NCBI GenBank assembly: GCA_964572225.1
Contig: CAZNFR010000082.1
Coordinates: forward strand, 1-15,536
Source of the DNA: CAZNFR01 sp964572225
GTDB taxonomy: Bacteria > Bacteroidota > Bacteroidia > Bacteroidales > GCA-2748055
DNA: 15,536 bases
Direction: 5' to 3'
The notes under the pieces were generated by a model. The model ran no database searches and was not told the origin of the DNA. It was given only the letters and a program-made list of their open reading frames with translations. Both the position numbers and the translations under genes were made by a program. This document shows positions 1-8,133 of the stretch, piece after piece. The stretch's first letter is position 1, and each line of letters opens with the position of its first letter.

Positions 1-115
1 CATCCCCCTACTCTCCCCCCATCCCTAACATAAACTTAAGATTGAAAAAACAACCAATCCCGAAACCTGCCGTAAAAGCTATCATTTAACCCACTAATCA
101 ACCCAGGCATCCATT

Positions 116-3100
116 ATGAAAACCCGCTTTTTGACCTTTTTGTGCGCTTTTTTATTTTCCAGCACCTCCTTTGCACAGTCTACTTACATCAATTATTTCG
201 TCAACAACACCTCGTCCACTATTTGCGATCATCGCATACAGGCGTTCTTTAAGGATTCACAGAATCATATGTGGATTGGTACCGCCGATGGCGCCAGCCG
301 GTACGATGGTTCAAACTGGACCACCTTTACCACCGGGAACGGACTCCCTTCCAACGATGTTAAGTCCATATCCGAGGATGCCTCAGGTAATATATGGTTC
401 GGAACCACCAAAGGAATAGGAGTTTACAATGGATCTTCGTGGTCATATTATACCTGGGAGAACGACGGGATCTCCGCTTCCATCATCAATCATATTGTGC
501 GTGGATCCGACGATTTCATGTACATAGGTTCTGCAACTTCACACCCTTCCCTCAACAAGGGAGTCGTAAAATTTGAGGGCGGCTCCTTTGAAGAGGTGGA
601 AAGTATCCATGGTTATATGGTAACTGATATGAGTGTGAATCCGGTGAATAGGGACCTCTGGGTAGGCACATCGGTAGGTGCAAGTTATTTCAATGGAATG
701 AGTTGGGATACGGTTAATCTGGACGACGGACTCGATAATAATTATATTAAAAGCATAGACCATGATCCCTCAGGGGACACCTGGATTGCAACGAATGGTA
801 GTATTTACATTTTTAATGGGGATACAGCTATCAGGGAAACGAGCAACTACAATCTAAAGGACATGCTTGTGCTTACGCCATTCACAGCCTGGCTTGGTAC
901 CTTTCTGAACGGGGCTCTTTATTATGACGGGAATGGTGTGACCGAATACAGCGATAACAGTCCCATTGATTCCGATCAGGTGAATGTCCTTTATAGTGAT
1001 ACTGCCATCTGGTTTGGAACGGCCGGGAATTCTGTGTCCACACTCAATGGAAGCAATTGGACCCGGTTTATGTCCGACGGACTCCCACACCACAATATAA
1101 AGGACATACTTGAAGACAAGGAAAATAAGATTATCATGGCCACCCGGGGATTCGGCGTGGGAATATTTGACCGTTCTTCCTGGAGCTTTATCAGACTTGA
1201 GCACGGACTGGCAAGCAATGATGTAGTTTCCCTTATGGAGGATAATCAAGGGAGCATTTGGATTGGTTACGGAATGTGGAGCAGCTCTGTAATTAGTAAA
1301 CTGGATGGCAGTAACTGGACCCATTTCGGCACTGCTCACGGATTGTCCACCGGCGATATTACACGCATCATACAGGCCTCCAACGGGGATGTCTGGATGA
1401 TCAAATACTTCGGGTCCATGAATGAGGATGTATACCGGTTCGACGGAAACAGCTGGACTTCCTGGGATACCCCGGAAGCCCCTCTCGATATTCTGGAAGA
1501 TAAAGACGGAAATATATGGGTTGCCATGGAAGATGGCGCAGGTGTACAGAAATTTGATGGCTCCACCTGGACTCAATACAGCGAGCCTCTCTATTTTGGA
1601 ACAGGATTTAATCCTGACTACTGCGATATTACCAGGATCGTAGAGGATGAAAACGGTGACCTGATCTTCCTGCGAAGCGTGTCCGACGGCGTCCGCTACG
1701 ATGGAACGGATTTCAGCCTGGTCGACTGGTATTCAGGTGGTAGCTACTCCGGGCTCGTAGACTCTTTTGGAAATCTCTGGATCGGAACCGAATACGGTAT
1801 TGAAGAGTTTACGGGGCCTGACTGGAAGCCCGGACTCGGACTGGGTTATTCCACCGGAAAGGTGAACGATATCATACAAACCCACGACGGTCATATTTGG
1901 TTTGCTACCGAGAATGGCCTTACTGATTTCACTCCGGATGATTTCTTTCCGGTGATTGAAAAGGTTAATACCAGCGATCACTACTGCAATGAAAATAACG
2001 GCAGTATTGAGATCATTGCCAGTATAGGAACGGGGGCCGATCTGTATTATTCCATAGATGACGGGGAAACCTGGTCTGCTAATCCTGTGTTCTCCGGTCT
2101 CACCGGTGGCACCTACAAAATTAAGGTTACGGATTATATGAATGTGGATTCGGCCACGGTGAGTCTGACAGATGTGCCGGTACAAAGCATTATCCTGGGT
2201 GGAGACCAGGTTATTTGTCAGGGCGATAGTATCTACCTTTCGGTCCTTAATACCTTTGAATCTTACCAGTGGATAGACGATCCGGCAAAAGACAGCTATG
2301 AACTCTGGGCCAAAACAACAGGGGATTATTTTGTGGAAGTCAGCGATGCCAACGGCTGTACCATTCAGTCAGACACCCTGAAATTGACGGTCGGCAATCC
2401 ATGGTTTATTCAGGAAACCCATGAGATTTGCCAGGGTGGGTCCTACTTCTGGGAAGGGGCATCCTACCAGGAAGCGGGCGTTTATACACGGGAATTTATC
2501 TCCAGCGAAGGTTGTGACAGTATACGCGAACTTACCCTGATCGTGAATCCGAAGTATCAGTTTAACGAAACAATCTATTTATGCGAAGGGGAAACCCTCC
2601 AATGGCAGGGACAGGAGTACACCGCCCCCGGGTTTTATACCGCTGAATACACCACGGTAAAAGGATGCGACAGCATCTATTCAGTGGATATAAGAATAGC
2701 GGAGTTTTATTACTACGAAATCATTCAAAGCATTTACGAGGGCAATTCCTTCCACTGGCAGGGAAATGACTATACCGAAGGGGGAGTCTATACTGCTGAA
2801 TACACCACCCAATATGGTTGTGACAGTATCTACACCCTTTATCTGACGGTTGATCCGGTGAAGGGCTATTATTTCAGGACCGACTCGGTCGTTTGCGATG
2901 TAGACCATATCCTTTGGAGAGACCAATATATCGATCAATCAGGGGTTTACTACGATCAATATACCTCTGCTTCAGGTGGCGACAGCATCTATGAACTCAC
3001 CCTTACTATGGGGCAAAAATACTATTTTACCGAAGAGCACAGCATATACCAGGGCCAATCCTACAACTGGCATGGCCTGCTTTGTAAGGAATCCGGAATG

Positions 3101-3955
3101 TATTACGACAGTCTGCAGTCTGTGACAGGTTGCGATAGCATCTACGCACTCAACCTGATCATAGAGGCAGCCACAGATTATTTCTTCCATTCCGACACCA
3201 CGATTTGCGGCGATAAGGTAATTAACTGGCAGAACCAGATTATAAGTCAGTCCGGAATTTACAGGGCCGAATATACTGCCTATACCGGTGCCGACAGCAT
3301 ATACGAGATCACGGTAAGCATGTCCGAACCCTATTTTGGTAGCATAACCCATAGTATCTGTGATGGGGAGTCCTTTACCTGGGAGGGGAATCAATATTCG
3401 GAAACCGGAACCTACCTTGCAGACTATACCACGGTGACTGGCTGCGATAGTATCCTGTCCCTCGACCTTTCCGTACTTTCCGTACCTGAGTCCCCGTCAA
3501 TCACCATGGAAAACGGTCAGCTCATTTCCGGTACAAGTATCGGTAATCAGTGGTTCCTGAATGGAGAAGCCATAGATGGTGCCAACGGAAATACACTGGT
3601 TCCGGAAGCAAACGGGGATTATCATGTGGTGGTAACCGGTGAGAATGGTTGTCCTTCAGCCCCCTCAGAAACCTATTCTGTAACCGGAGTAGGGGTGGAC
3701 TTAACCATTGCAGCCGGGATTGAGATCTGGCCCAATCCCTTCGAAAAGGGTGTGAATGTGAGAATTACCACCGAAGGGCAGGAGAGCCTGCATTATTACC
3801 TCTATGATCTGACCGGCAAACTGTTAGTTCAGAAACTGACACGGGAAAAAGAATTCTTCCTTGAACTGGAATACCTGCCTTCAGGATTTTATATGCTGAG
3901 AGTAGTTGATAACCAAGGAAATAAAATGGAAATAAAAAAACTGATGAAAAAATAG
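116..3955 (+). CDS. T9SS-secreted protein with double beta-propeller and seven 51-residue repeats
   Basis: No enzymatic role is visible; it looks like a secreted or cell-surface binding protein. Residues 1-21 form a signal peptide ending SFAQ. Residues about 30-608 hold 14 propeller strands of the NIWFGT type, which fits two seven-bladed propellers as in the sensor domains of hybrid two-component systems. Residues about 612-690 resemble an SprB repeat (GLTGGTYKIKVTD), and about 692-760 an Ig/PKD-like domain. Residues 762-1119 are seven repeats with a core of C-x-G, W-x-G, GVY and GCDSI. A further Ig-like domain follows. The C-terminus (WPNPF, YDLTGKLL, LPSGFYMLRV) is a type A T9SS sorting domain, so export to the surface via PorU-type processing is expected. 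There is no kinase or Y_Y_Y domain. Its stop lies 3 bases from the convergent VOC gene. The domain reading is confident; the ligand is unknown. Confidence 0.93.
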   Translation: MKTRFLTFLCAFLFSSTSFAQSTYINYFVNNTSSTICDHRIQAFFKDSQNHMWIGTADGASRYDGSNWTTFTTGNGLPSNDVKSISEDASGNIWFGTTKGIGVYNGSSWSYYTWENDGISASIINHIVRGSDDFMYIGSATSHPSLNKGVVKFEGGSFEEVESIHGYMVTDMSVNPVNRDLWVGTSVGASYFNGMSWDTVNLDDGLDNNYIKSIDHDPSGDTWIATNGSIYIFNGDTAIRETSNYNLKDMLVLTPFTAWLGTFLNGALYYDGNGVTEYSDNSPIDSDQVNVLYSDTAIWFGTAGNSVSTLNGSNWTRFMSDGLPHHNIKDILEDKENKIIMATRGFGVGIFDRSSWSFIRLEHGLASNDVVSLMEDNQGSIWIGYGMWSSSVISKLDGSNWTHFGTAHGLSTGDITRIIQASNGDVWMIKYFGSMNEDVYRFDGNSWTSWDTPEAPLDILEDKDGNIWVAMEDGAGVQKFDGSTWTQYSEPLYFGTGFNPDYCDITRIVEDENGDLIFLRSVSDGVRYDGTDFSLVDWYSGGSYSGLVDSFGNLWIGTEYGIEEFTGPDWKPGLGLGYSTGKVNDIIQTHDGHIWFATENGLTDFTPDDFFPVIEKVNTSDHYCNENNGSIEIIASIGTGADLYYSIDDGETWSANPVFSGLTGGTYKIKVTDYMNVDSATVSLTDVPVQSIILGGDQVICQGDSIYLSVLNTFESYQWIDDPAKDSYELWAKTTGDYFVEVSDANGCTIQSDTLKLTVGNPWFIQETHEICQGGSYFWEGASYQEAGVYTREFISSEGCDSIRELTLIVNPKYQFNETIYLCEGETLQWQGQEYTAPGFYTAEYTTVKGCDSIYSVDIRIAEFYYYEIIQSIYEGNSFHWQGNDYTEGGVYTAEYTTQYGCDSIYTLYLTVDPVKGYYFRTDSVVCDVDHILWRDQYIDQSGVYYDQYTSASGGDSIYELTLTMGQKYYFTEEHSIYQGQSYNWHGLLCKESGMYYDSLQSVTGCDSIYALNLIIEAATDYFFHSDTTICGDKVINWQNQIISQSGIYRAEYTAYTGADSIYEITVSMSEPYFGSITHSICDGESFTWEGNQYSETGTYLADYTTVTGCDSILSLDLSVLSVPESPSITMENGQLISGTSIGNQWFLNGEAIDGANGNTLVPEANGDYHVVVTGENGCPSAPSETYSVTGVGVDLTIAAGIEIWPNPFEKGVNVRITTEGQESLHYYLYDLTGKLLVQKLTREKEFFLELEYLPSGFYMLRVVDNQGNKMEIKKLMKK
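2399..3478 (+). repeat. Seven tandem 51-residue coding repeats
   Basis: Within the large secreted protein, equivalent positions recur at residues 772, 823, 874, 927, 978, 1031 and 1082 (spacing 51 to 53). Each unit has a W-x-G or W-x-x motif, an SGVY/GVY turn and a final G-C/G/A-DSI. The DNA is diverged between units, so this is an old duplication rather than a recent expansion. The first cysteine is present in units 1, 2, 4, 6 and 7; the second in units 1, 2, 3, 5 and 7. Confidence 0.85.
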
Positions 3956-3958
3956 TCC

Positions 3959-4462
3959 TCAAAACCCGGACCCGGCCGGTTCCCATAGCTCAATCTTGTT
4001 CCCCTCCTCATCCATGATATGAAGGAACTTGCCATAATCGTATTCGGCAATGGTATCGACTATGGTTACGCCCGACTCTTCCAGCTGTTTTTTGAGTCCT
4101 TCCAGATTCTGAACAATGTAATTGATCATAAACTCCTTTTTGGAGGGCTTGAAATACTCACTGCCCTGCATAAACGGACTCCATTGAAGGAACTGCATCT
4201 GTTCCGGGTTGTCCGCGTTCCGGGAGCGAAACATGGTTCCATACTGGTCGGTGGGCATCCCCAAATGGGTAGAGTACCAGTCTTTCAGCTTACCGGGATC
4301 TTCAGAGAAAAAAAAGATCCCTCCAATGCCCAGTACCTTGGGCGTAGTGTCAGGTTGGCTTTCAGGATTTGTCATGATTTCAATATTGGTTTGTACTTTA
4401 GGGGCGGACAAAAACCCGGATAACATCATGATAAGGATGGCTGCCGGAATAAGTGTTTTCAT
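3959..4462 (-). CDS. Secreted VOC-fold (glyoxalase-like) protein
   Basis: A vicinal-oxygen-chelate family protein; substrate not predictable. The conserved frame shows the family pattern IGGIFFFSEDPGKLKDWY near the N-terminal half, FMINYIVQNLEGLKKQLEESG in the middle and GNKIELWEP at the C-terminus, where the Glu of IELWEP is the usual metal ligand. The first-strand His common in metal-dependent members is Gly here, so activity is uncertain. I chose the ATG at 4462: it is followed by a hydrophobic stretch (MKTLIPAAILIMMLSGFLSA) that reads as a signal peptide or lipid-free anchor, and is preceded by an A-rich tract. An upstream ATG at 4495 is in frame, and a shorter cytoplasmic form could start at 4375. 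It converges with the T9SS protein, 3 bases between stops. Confidence 0.82.
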   Translation of the reverse strand: MKTLIPAAILIMMLSGFLSAPKVQTNIEIMTNPESQPDTTPKVLGIGGIFFFSEDPGKLKDWYSTHLGMPTDQYGTMFRSRNADNPEQMQFLQWSPFMQGSEYFKPSKKEFMINYIVQNLEGLKKQLEESGVTIVDTIAEYDYGKFLHIMDEEGNKIELWEPAGSGF

Positions 4463-4559
4463 AAGAGTTTTTGTTTTCAATTTAAGAAAAAACACCCTCC
4501 GTCGAATTCTAAATTTTGTTTAAATAGCAAACCCGGCAAGGTTTTTTCAGCGATCCCTC

Positions 4560-5009
4560 TTACCTGTCCTTCAAAGGGTAGACAAACTTATGTCCGCTCC
4601 ATTGTTCATCGATGGATGCTACCTTTACATCAACCAATCCTCTTGACTGACCATAAAGGAGTACATGCATCTTATCAATCTCCGCAGGTATCCCGGACGA
4701 TTTTTTAGGCCAGCTTATCCACAGAACGCCGCTCTTTTTAAGGTGGGGTAGCGAGAGGTCAAAAGCAGACACCAGTTCTGTTTCCTTTCTTGCGAAAATA
4801 TGAATAAAATCAAGAACTACATCTCCGGTGATCTCTTCAATAAGAGTGATTTTATCCGGAAGAATGCTGAAAAAATGATCATAGGGTTTGGGACTGTTCA
4901 TCACCAGAACCCTGTATCCTTCTTTTATGCCCAGCTTTTGGGCAAGGGGTGTTTTGGAATAGCCGGATGTATCCATAACTGCTTTCAAAAATACGTGTTT
5001 TTTCTTCAT
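4560..5009 (-). CDS. DUF3052 family protein
   Basis: Matches the DUF3052 family as I know it: SGYSKTPLAQKLGIKEGYRV at the N-terminus, then a beta-alpha fold similar to methyltransferase-like proteins, VLWISWPKKSSGIP in the middle and GLVDVKVASIDEQWSGHKFV at the C-terminus. No biochemical function is established to my knowledge, and no S-adenosylmethionine motif is clear. The start at 5009 lies 8 bases past the stop of the upstream membrane gene, which suggests an operon. An in-frame ATG at 4976 (MDTSGYSKTPL) gives an N-terminus closer to that of homologues and may be the true start. Length (149, or 138 from the second ATG) is normal for the family. Confidence 0.85.
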   Translation of the reverse strand: MKKKHVFLKAVMDTSGYSKTPLAQKLGIKEGYRVLVMNSPKPYDHFFSILPDKITLIEEITGDVVLDFIHIFARKETELVSAFDLSLPHLKKSGVLWISWPKKSSGIPAEIDKMHVLLYGQSRGLVDVKVASIDEQWSGHKFVYPLKDR

Positions 5010-5017
5010 TCAGACAA

Positions 5018-5407
5018 TCAGGTAAATGCCTGGATAGCAACATCCATAAAATAGTGAACCAATCCAATCCAGATGATATCCCTGGTCCGGTTGCAGGTAT
5101 ACAAAACGAATACTGCTAAAGTGGCTGTAACGAACGACATAAACAGGATGTGATATCCTGGATCCCCTGGCCTTTGTAAGGGTGAACAGGGCCAGTCTGG
5201 TAAACCTCTCAGAAATTGATCATTACGCATATTGGGAGCATGATAAGTATATACTTCGGCTAAAATCAGGTCAGGAATTTGTAATGTCCAGGAAAAGGTT
5301 GAAAGGAATACGTGACCGGATGGTGAATAAAGGATAACCCCACTTATTAACACCGCTTTCCAAAAAAAAATCAGGACCATACATTTGTTAAAATTTACGT
5401 AAAACAT
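5018..5407 (-). CDS. Small membrane protein, possible CPBP protease remnant
   Basis: A 129-residue protein with about three hydrophobic segments (residues 10-30, 85-105, 110-127). The C-terminal part (LAVFVLYTCNRTRDIIWIGL followed by VHYFMD) resembles the last helix and His motif of CPBP intramembrane proteases. The EExxxR and FxxxH motifs expected before it are absent, and the middle (residues 55-85, rich in Pro) does not look like a membrane protein. This suggests either a truncated or internally deleted CPBP gene or an unrelated small membrane protein. A perfect 10-base palindrome, TTTACGTAAA (5394-5403), overlaps its first codons. It is followed after 8 bases by the DUF3052 gene. Identity is a weak inference. 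Confidence 0.45.
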   Translation of the reverse strand: MFYVNFNKCMVLIFFWKAVLISGVILYSPSGHVFLSTFSWTLQIPDLILAEVYTYHAPNMRNDQFLRGLPDWPCSPLQRPGDPGYHILFMSFVTATLAVFVLYTCNRTRDIIWIGLVHYFMDVAIQAFT

Positions 5408-5439
5408 AAAAAGAATTACGAAATAGGTAAATTCTATTG

Positions 5440-5447
5440 TATGTTTG
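5440..5447 (+). promoter_or_regulatory. Putative Bacteroidota -7 promoter box (TATGTTTG)
   Basis: An exact match to the TAnnTTTG consensus, 20 bases before the ATG at 5468. The -33 TTTG element is not matched well at the expected distance (TTAC at 5416). It would drive the DUF2975-HTH unit. Confidence 0.35.
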
Positions 5448-5467
5448 GATGGTAAAATAACTTCCCA

Positions 5468-6028
5468 ATGAAAAATAAATTCTTAAGAACCTTCAAACTC
5501 CTGCCTGAAGTATTACGGGTGATCTATGTGGTTGCTTTTGCCCTTTTTCTGGCCATCATCATTCACTGGCATTTCTCACCGGATACTTACGCGAAGGTGG
5601 ACCTTTCCTCTGCCTTCAAAGCCGGTGCAGCCGGCACAATGTTGCAGTTCCGGGCAGATCCTGACGATCCCTCGGTCCTTCCCATGAGCAGTCTCGGATA
5701 TCCCATGATCTGGTGGCTTGCCCTGCGCAACTCCCTGTTTGTTATCCTGGGTCTGTTAATTATCCAAAGAATTATCAAAGTGACCCGCTCCATTGCCAGT
5801 TTGCAAACCTTCTATCATTGAAATATCCATCATTTCCGGATCATTGCCAGACTCTGTTTTATCCCGGCCATTGCCGGCTTTTTTAATTTTTATGCCAGCC
5901 CCGACGACTTCCGGTTCGACCTTGCCATTCCCTTCCTGCCCATACTTTCGGGAATGGGCAGTCTTGTCCTCTCCGAGATTTTCAGGGAAGGAATGTAACT
6001 GGCTCAAGATAAACAACTTATTGTATGA
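5468..6028 (+). pseudogene. DUF2975 membrane protein gene with two in-frame stops
   Basis: One continuous reading frame of 186 residues, the normal DUF2975 length, interrupted by TGA at 5819-5821 and TAA at 5996-5998. The first open part (117 codons) carries two membrane segments (residues 15-36 and 85-108). After the TGA the frame continues with FRIIARLCFIPAIAGFFNFY and a fourth segment LPILSGMGSLVLSEIFREGM; after the TAA it ends LAQDKQLIV, which is the usual DUF2975 C-terminus. Its natural stop TGA (6026-6028) overlaps the ATG of the HTH gene as ATGA, the coupling expected for this gene pair. There is no frameshift, so loss is by substitutions only. DUF2975 function is unproven; it is thought to act with the partner regulator. 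Pseudogene status is likely; sequencing error cannot be excluded. Confidence 0.75.
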
Positions 6029-6228
6029 AAATTCTGATCACCCTCGACGTTATGATGGCCCGCCGGAAGATGAAGCTCAACGATCTTTCAGAAAAAGTGG
6101 GCATTGCCCCAACCAACCTCTCTCTCCTCAAAACCGGTAAGGCCAAAGGAATACGTTTTTCCACCCTCCTTGCCATCTGTGAAGCCCTGGATTGCGAACC
6201 GGGGGATATTATCAAAGTCGAACCTTAA
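6025..6228 (+). CDS. YozG/Cro-type helix-turn-helix regulator
   Basis: A 67-residue single-domain DNA-binding protein of the HTH_26 (Cro/CI, YozG-like) group. The HTH core is LNDLSEKVGIAPTNLSLLKT followed by GKAKGIRFSTLLAICEALDC and the typical ending EPGDII. Its ATG overlaps the ancestral stop of the DUF2975 gene (ATGA). This pair is a common arrangement in Bacteroidota and Firmicutes. The frame is intact, although its membrane partner is broken, so it may now act alone or be on its way to loss. With translation of the upstream gene stopping early, translational coupling at this start would be weakened. Confidence 0.9.
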   Translation: MKILITLDVMMARRKMKLNDLSEKVGIAPTNLSLLKTGKAKGIRFSTLLAICEALDCEPGDIIKVEP

Positions 6229-6239
6229 TCCCGAAAATC

Positions 6240-7361
6240 ATGAAATCAATCCTGTTTTTATTACTTATCGCCCCCATCCTCACGAATGCACAGAACACAA
6301 CCAATTGCGACTGCGAAGATCTCTGGAAAAACGAGGCCGCAACCGCCTTTGTCCAAACCCTGGAAGAAGCCACCCTCAATCCCTTCAACATGTGGGGCGA
6401 TTATTATCCCGGACAAGGGGAGATCGTTCTGAATGCCTGAATGAATCAGGACAGCCTTCACTGCATAGGGATCTGGAAGGACGGAAAAAACATAGCTTAC
6501 GGGTGCGTGGTGGATCATCCCCGAATGCTCACTCCTCTGATCACGTATTATCTGGATTACGAATCGGCGGACCCAAACCTCGGCGGATTAACCCACACGC
6601 GCAGGGAATCCCCGGCATTCAATCAGTTTATGAAGGAGCATCAGGTGGTTTCGGCCGTTTATATGCCCGTGGAGTTTCCCGACCTTCCCTTTGAAATCCC
6701 GGCCTTGAAAAAGGTCCAACTCGCCATCCACGAGTCTTTCCATGTGGAGGTCCAGTTCCCACAGTGGCTTCAGGGCGAGGGGTATTCGCCCAGGTGGGAT
6801 CAGCAGCCCGATCGTCCCGGTGTGCAGGAATGCTATACCCATCCTGCTGTGGCAGGGAAAATACAGGAGGAGATGAAGGTCCTGGCCAACTTCATGGAAG
6901 CTCTTCTCAATGACGACCCCTCTGTCGCATGCTCCAAAGCCATTATATATCTACACCTTAGGAATCGTCGTTACGACTCACTCTCCATGGTCGTGGTAAA
7001 CCTCCATGATCAGTCACCCGGCGATTGCCGCACCGCCGAGTCCCTCATGGAGATCGAGGAAGGTCTGGCCGATTATGCAAGCTGGACCTACCTCTACAAC
7101 GCCGGAATCATCTCCAGAGAGGAAATCCTCGATCGCTACCGGGCAACTCAACAGGAACATTTCTATCTGAGCGGAAACATGCTCATGCACGCCATAGAGC
7201 TTATGAATCCGGAGGGAATACATGAGCTTATTGATGAACTGGTCACCGCCCCAAACCTCGAAACCGGAAACCTGCTCTACCTCTTCGAACGCCAGCTTGA
7301 GGAGTATTGTACAGCAATGATCGCAGGTGGTCCCGCCACCACCCAACGCAAGAATTATTGA
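6240..7361 (+). pseudogene. Secreted HExxH metallopeptidase-like protein with an in-frame TGA
   Basis: One reading frame of 373 positions broken by TGA at 6438-6440 (position 67). The 5' part (6240-6440) encodes a signal peptide (MKSILFLLLIAPILTNAQ) and a short Cys-containing region. The 3' part (6441-7361, 306 codons) starts with ATG directly after the TGA and carries LAIHESFHVEVQ, an HExxH zinc motif (positions 164-168), and MEIEEGLADYASW (positions 271-283), whose Glu is a likely third ligand as in gluzincins. I do not recognise a named family; substrate unknown. It starts 11 bases after the HTH gene, and a strong terminator begins at its stop codon. It may be a recent pseudogene, or the two parts may be made by termination and restart at TGAATG, in which case the catalytic part would stay in the cytoplasm. 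Confidence 0.65.
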
Positions 7362-7408
7362 AAAACCGGAACCCGCCTTTCTTTTAAAGCAAATTCCGGT
7401 TTTTTTTT
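7361..7408 (+). terminator. Rho-independent terminator after the metallopeptidase gene
   Basis: Inverted arms AAAAACCGGAA (7361-7371) and TTCCGGTTTTT (7394-7404) form an 11-bp perfect stem with a 22-base loop, followed by T residues to 7408. The first base is the last base of the TGA stop, which shows that this TGA is a true end of the gene. Confidence 0.85.
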
Positions 7409-7492
7409 GTCAGCCTTCCTTTCACCTTTTATGCGTTTTAATGAGGGATTTAAGCACTTATACTGAGGTATGAGGGAAATGTTAGATAAAAA

Positions 7493-8008
7493 TTGGTGAT
7501 ATATCTCACCCTGGGTAAATTCTTCAGTAACTCATGGTATCTGCTCACTACCACCTCACTCTATGAATCCAAATACAGAGGAAGTGACGGGGTGCTCAGA
7601 GATACCCGCTTCAATGGGAATTATGTTTTCAATCTGCTGGCCGGAAGGGAATTCAAACTGGGTAAGGGAGAGTATCCTTGGACCCTCAGTCTGAGCGCAA
7701 GGTATATGCTTGCCGGCGGACAAAGGAAAACTCCTATCAACCTGGAAGAATCCCGGAAGGAGGAGTCGACCGTTCGCTTCCAGGATCGGGCCTATACCGG
7801 TAGGTACGACGATTTTATGCGGCTGGATACCAAGGTAAGCTGTGTGAAAAACCGAAAGAACAGCACCCATACCATTGAGCTGGACATTCAGAATGTGACC
7901 AACCGGTTAAACACCATGTACGATTACTACGATGCCGAACTGAACCGGATTGAAACGGTTACCCAACTGGGATTTATACCGGCTATTCTTTACCGGGTCG
8001 AGTTTTGA
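7493..8008 (+). pseudogene. C-terminal stub of a TonB-dependent receptor
   Basis: The 171-codon frame matches the last beta-barrel strands of Bacteroidota TonB-dependent receptors: LGKFFSNSWYLLTTTSLYES, RFNGNYVFNLLAGREFKLGK, ARYMLAGGQRKTPINLEES and a final barrel strand FIPAILYRVEF ending in aromatic Phe, as outer-membrane proteins do. Full receptors of this type are about 700 to 900 residues, so roughly four fifths, with the signal peptide, carboxypeptidase-like domain and plug, are missing. The only available starts are TTG (7493) or GTG (7496), and a TAA lies just upstream in frame (7487-7489). The terminator of the preceding gene is 85 bases upstream, with no receptor-like sequence between. 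This looks like a deletion remnant and is not expected to make a working protein. Confidence 0.8.
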
Positions 8009-8133
8009 GTGGTATGGAATGTTTGGATCTATTCTTTGCAACCCCTTGTCATCGGAGGAAAGAGAAGAAAGTGTTTTTCCCGAAAAGACCTCCAATGCCT
8101 TCAAAAAAGAAATCCCATCAGTAATATCCCCGG

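Noticed and set aside
854..1576. Long minus-strand open frame of 240 codons
   Set aside because: It lies wholly inside the well-supported propeller coding region and has no recognisable domain; it is a shadow frame.
4019..4523. Plus-strand open frames opposite the VOC gene
   Set aside because: The minus-strand frame has the VOC family motifs; the plus frames show none.
5394..5403. Perfect palindrome TTTACGTAAA as an operator
   Set aside because: A 10-base palindrome in AT-rich DNA is likely by chance and it overlaps a coding start; noted in the membrane protein entry only.
6438..6440. Selenocysteine at the in-frame TGA
   Set aside because: No convincing SECIS-like hairpin was seen just after the TGA, and the position is not near the zinc-binding motif.
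6104..6694. Plus-strand open frame of 196 codons across the HTH and metallopeptidase genes
   Set aside because: Its composition is rich in Arg, Ser and Pro with no domain, and it overlaps two recognisable genes in another frame.
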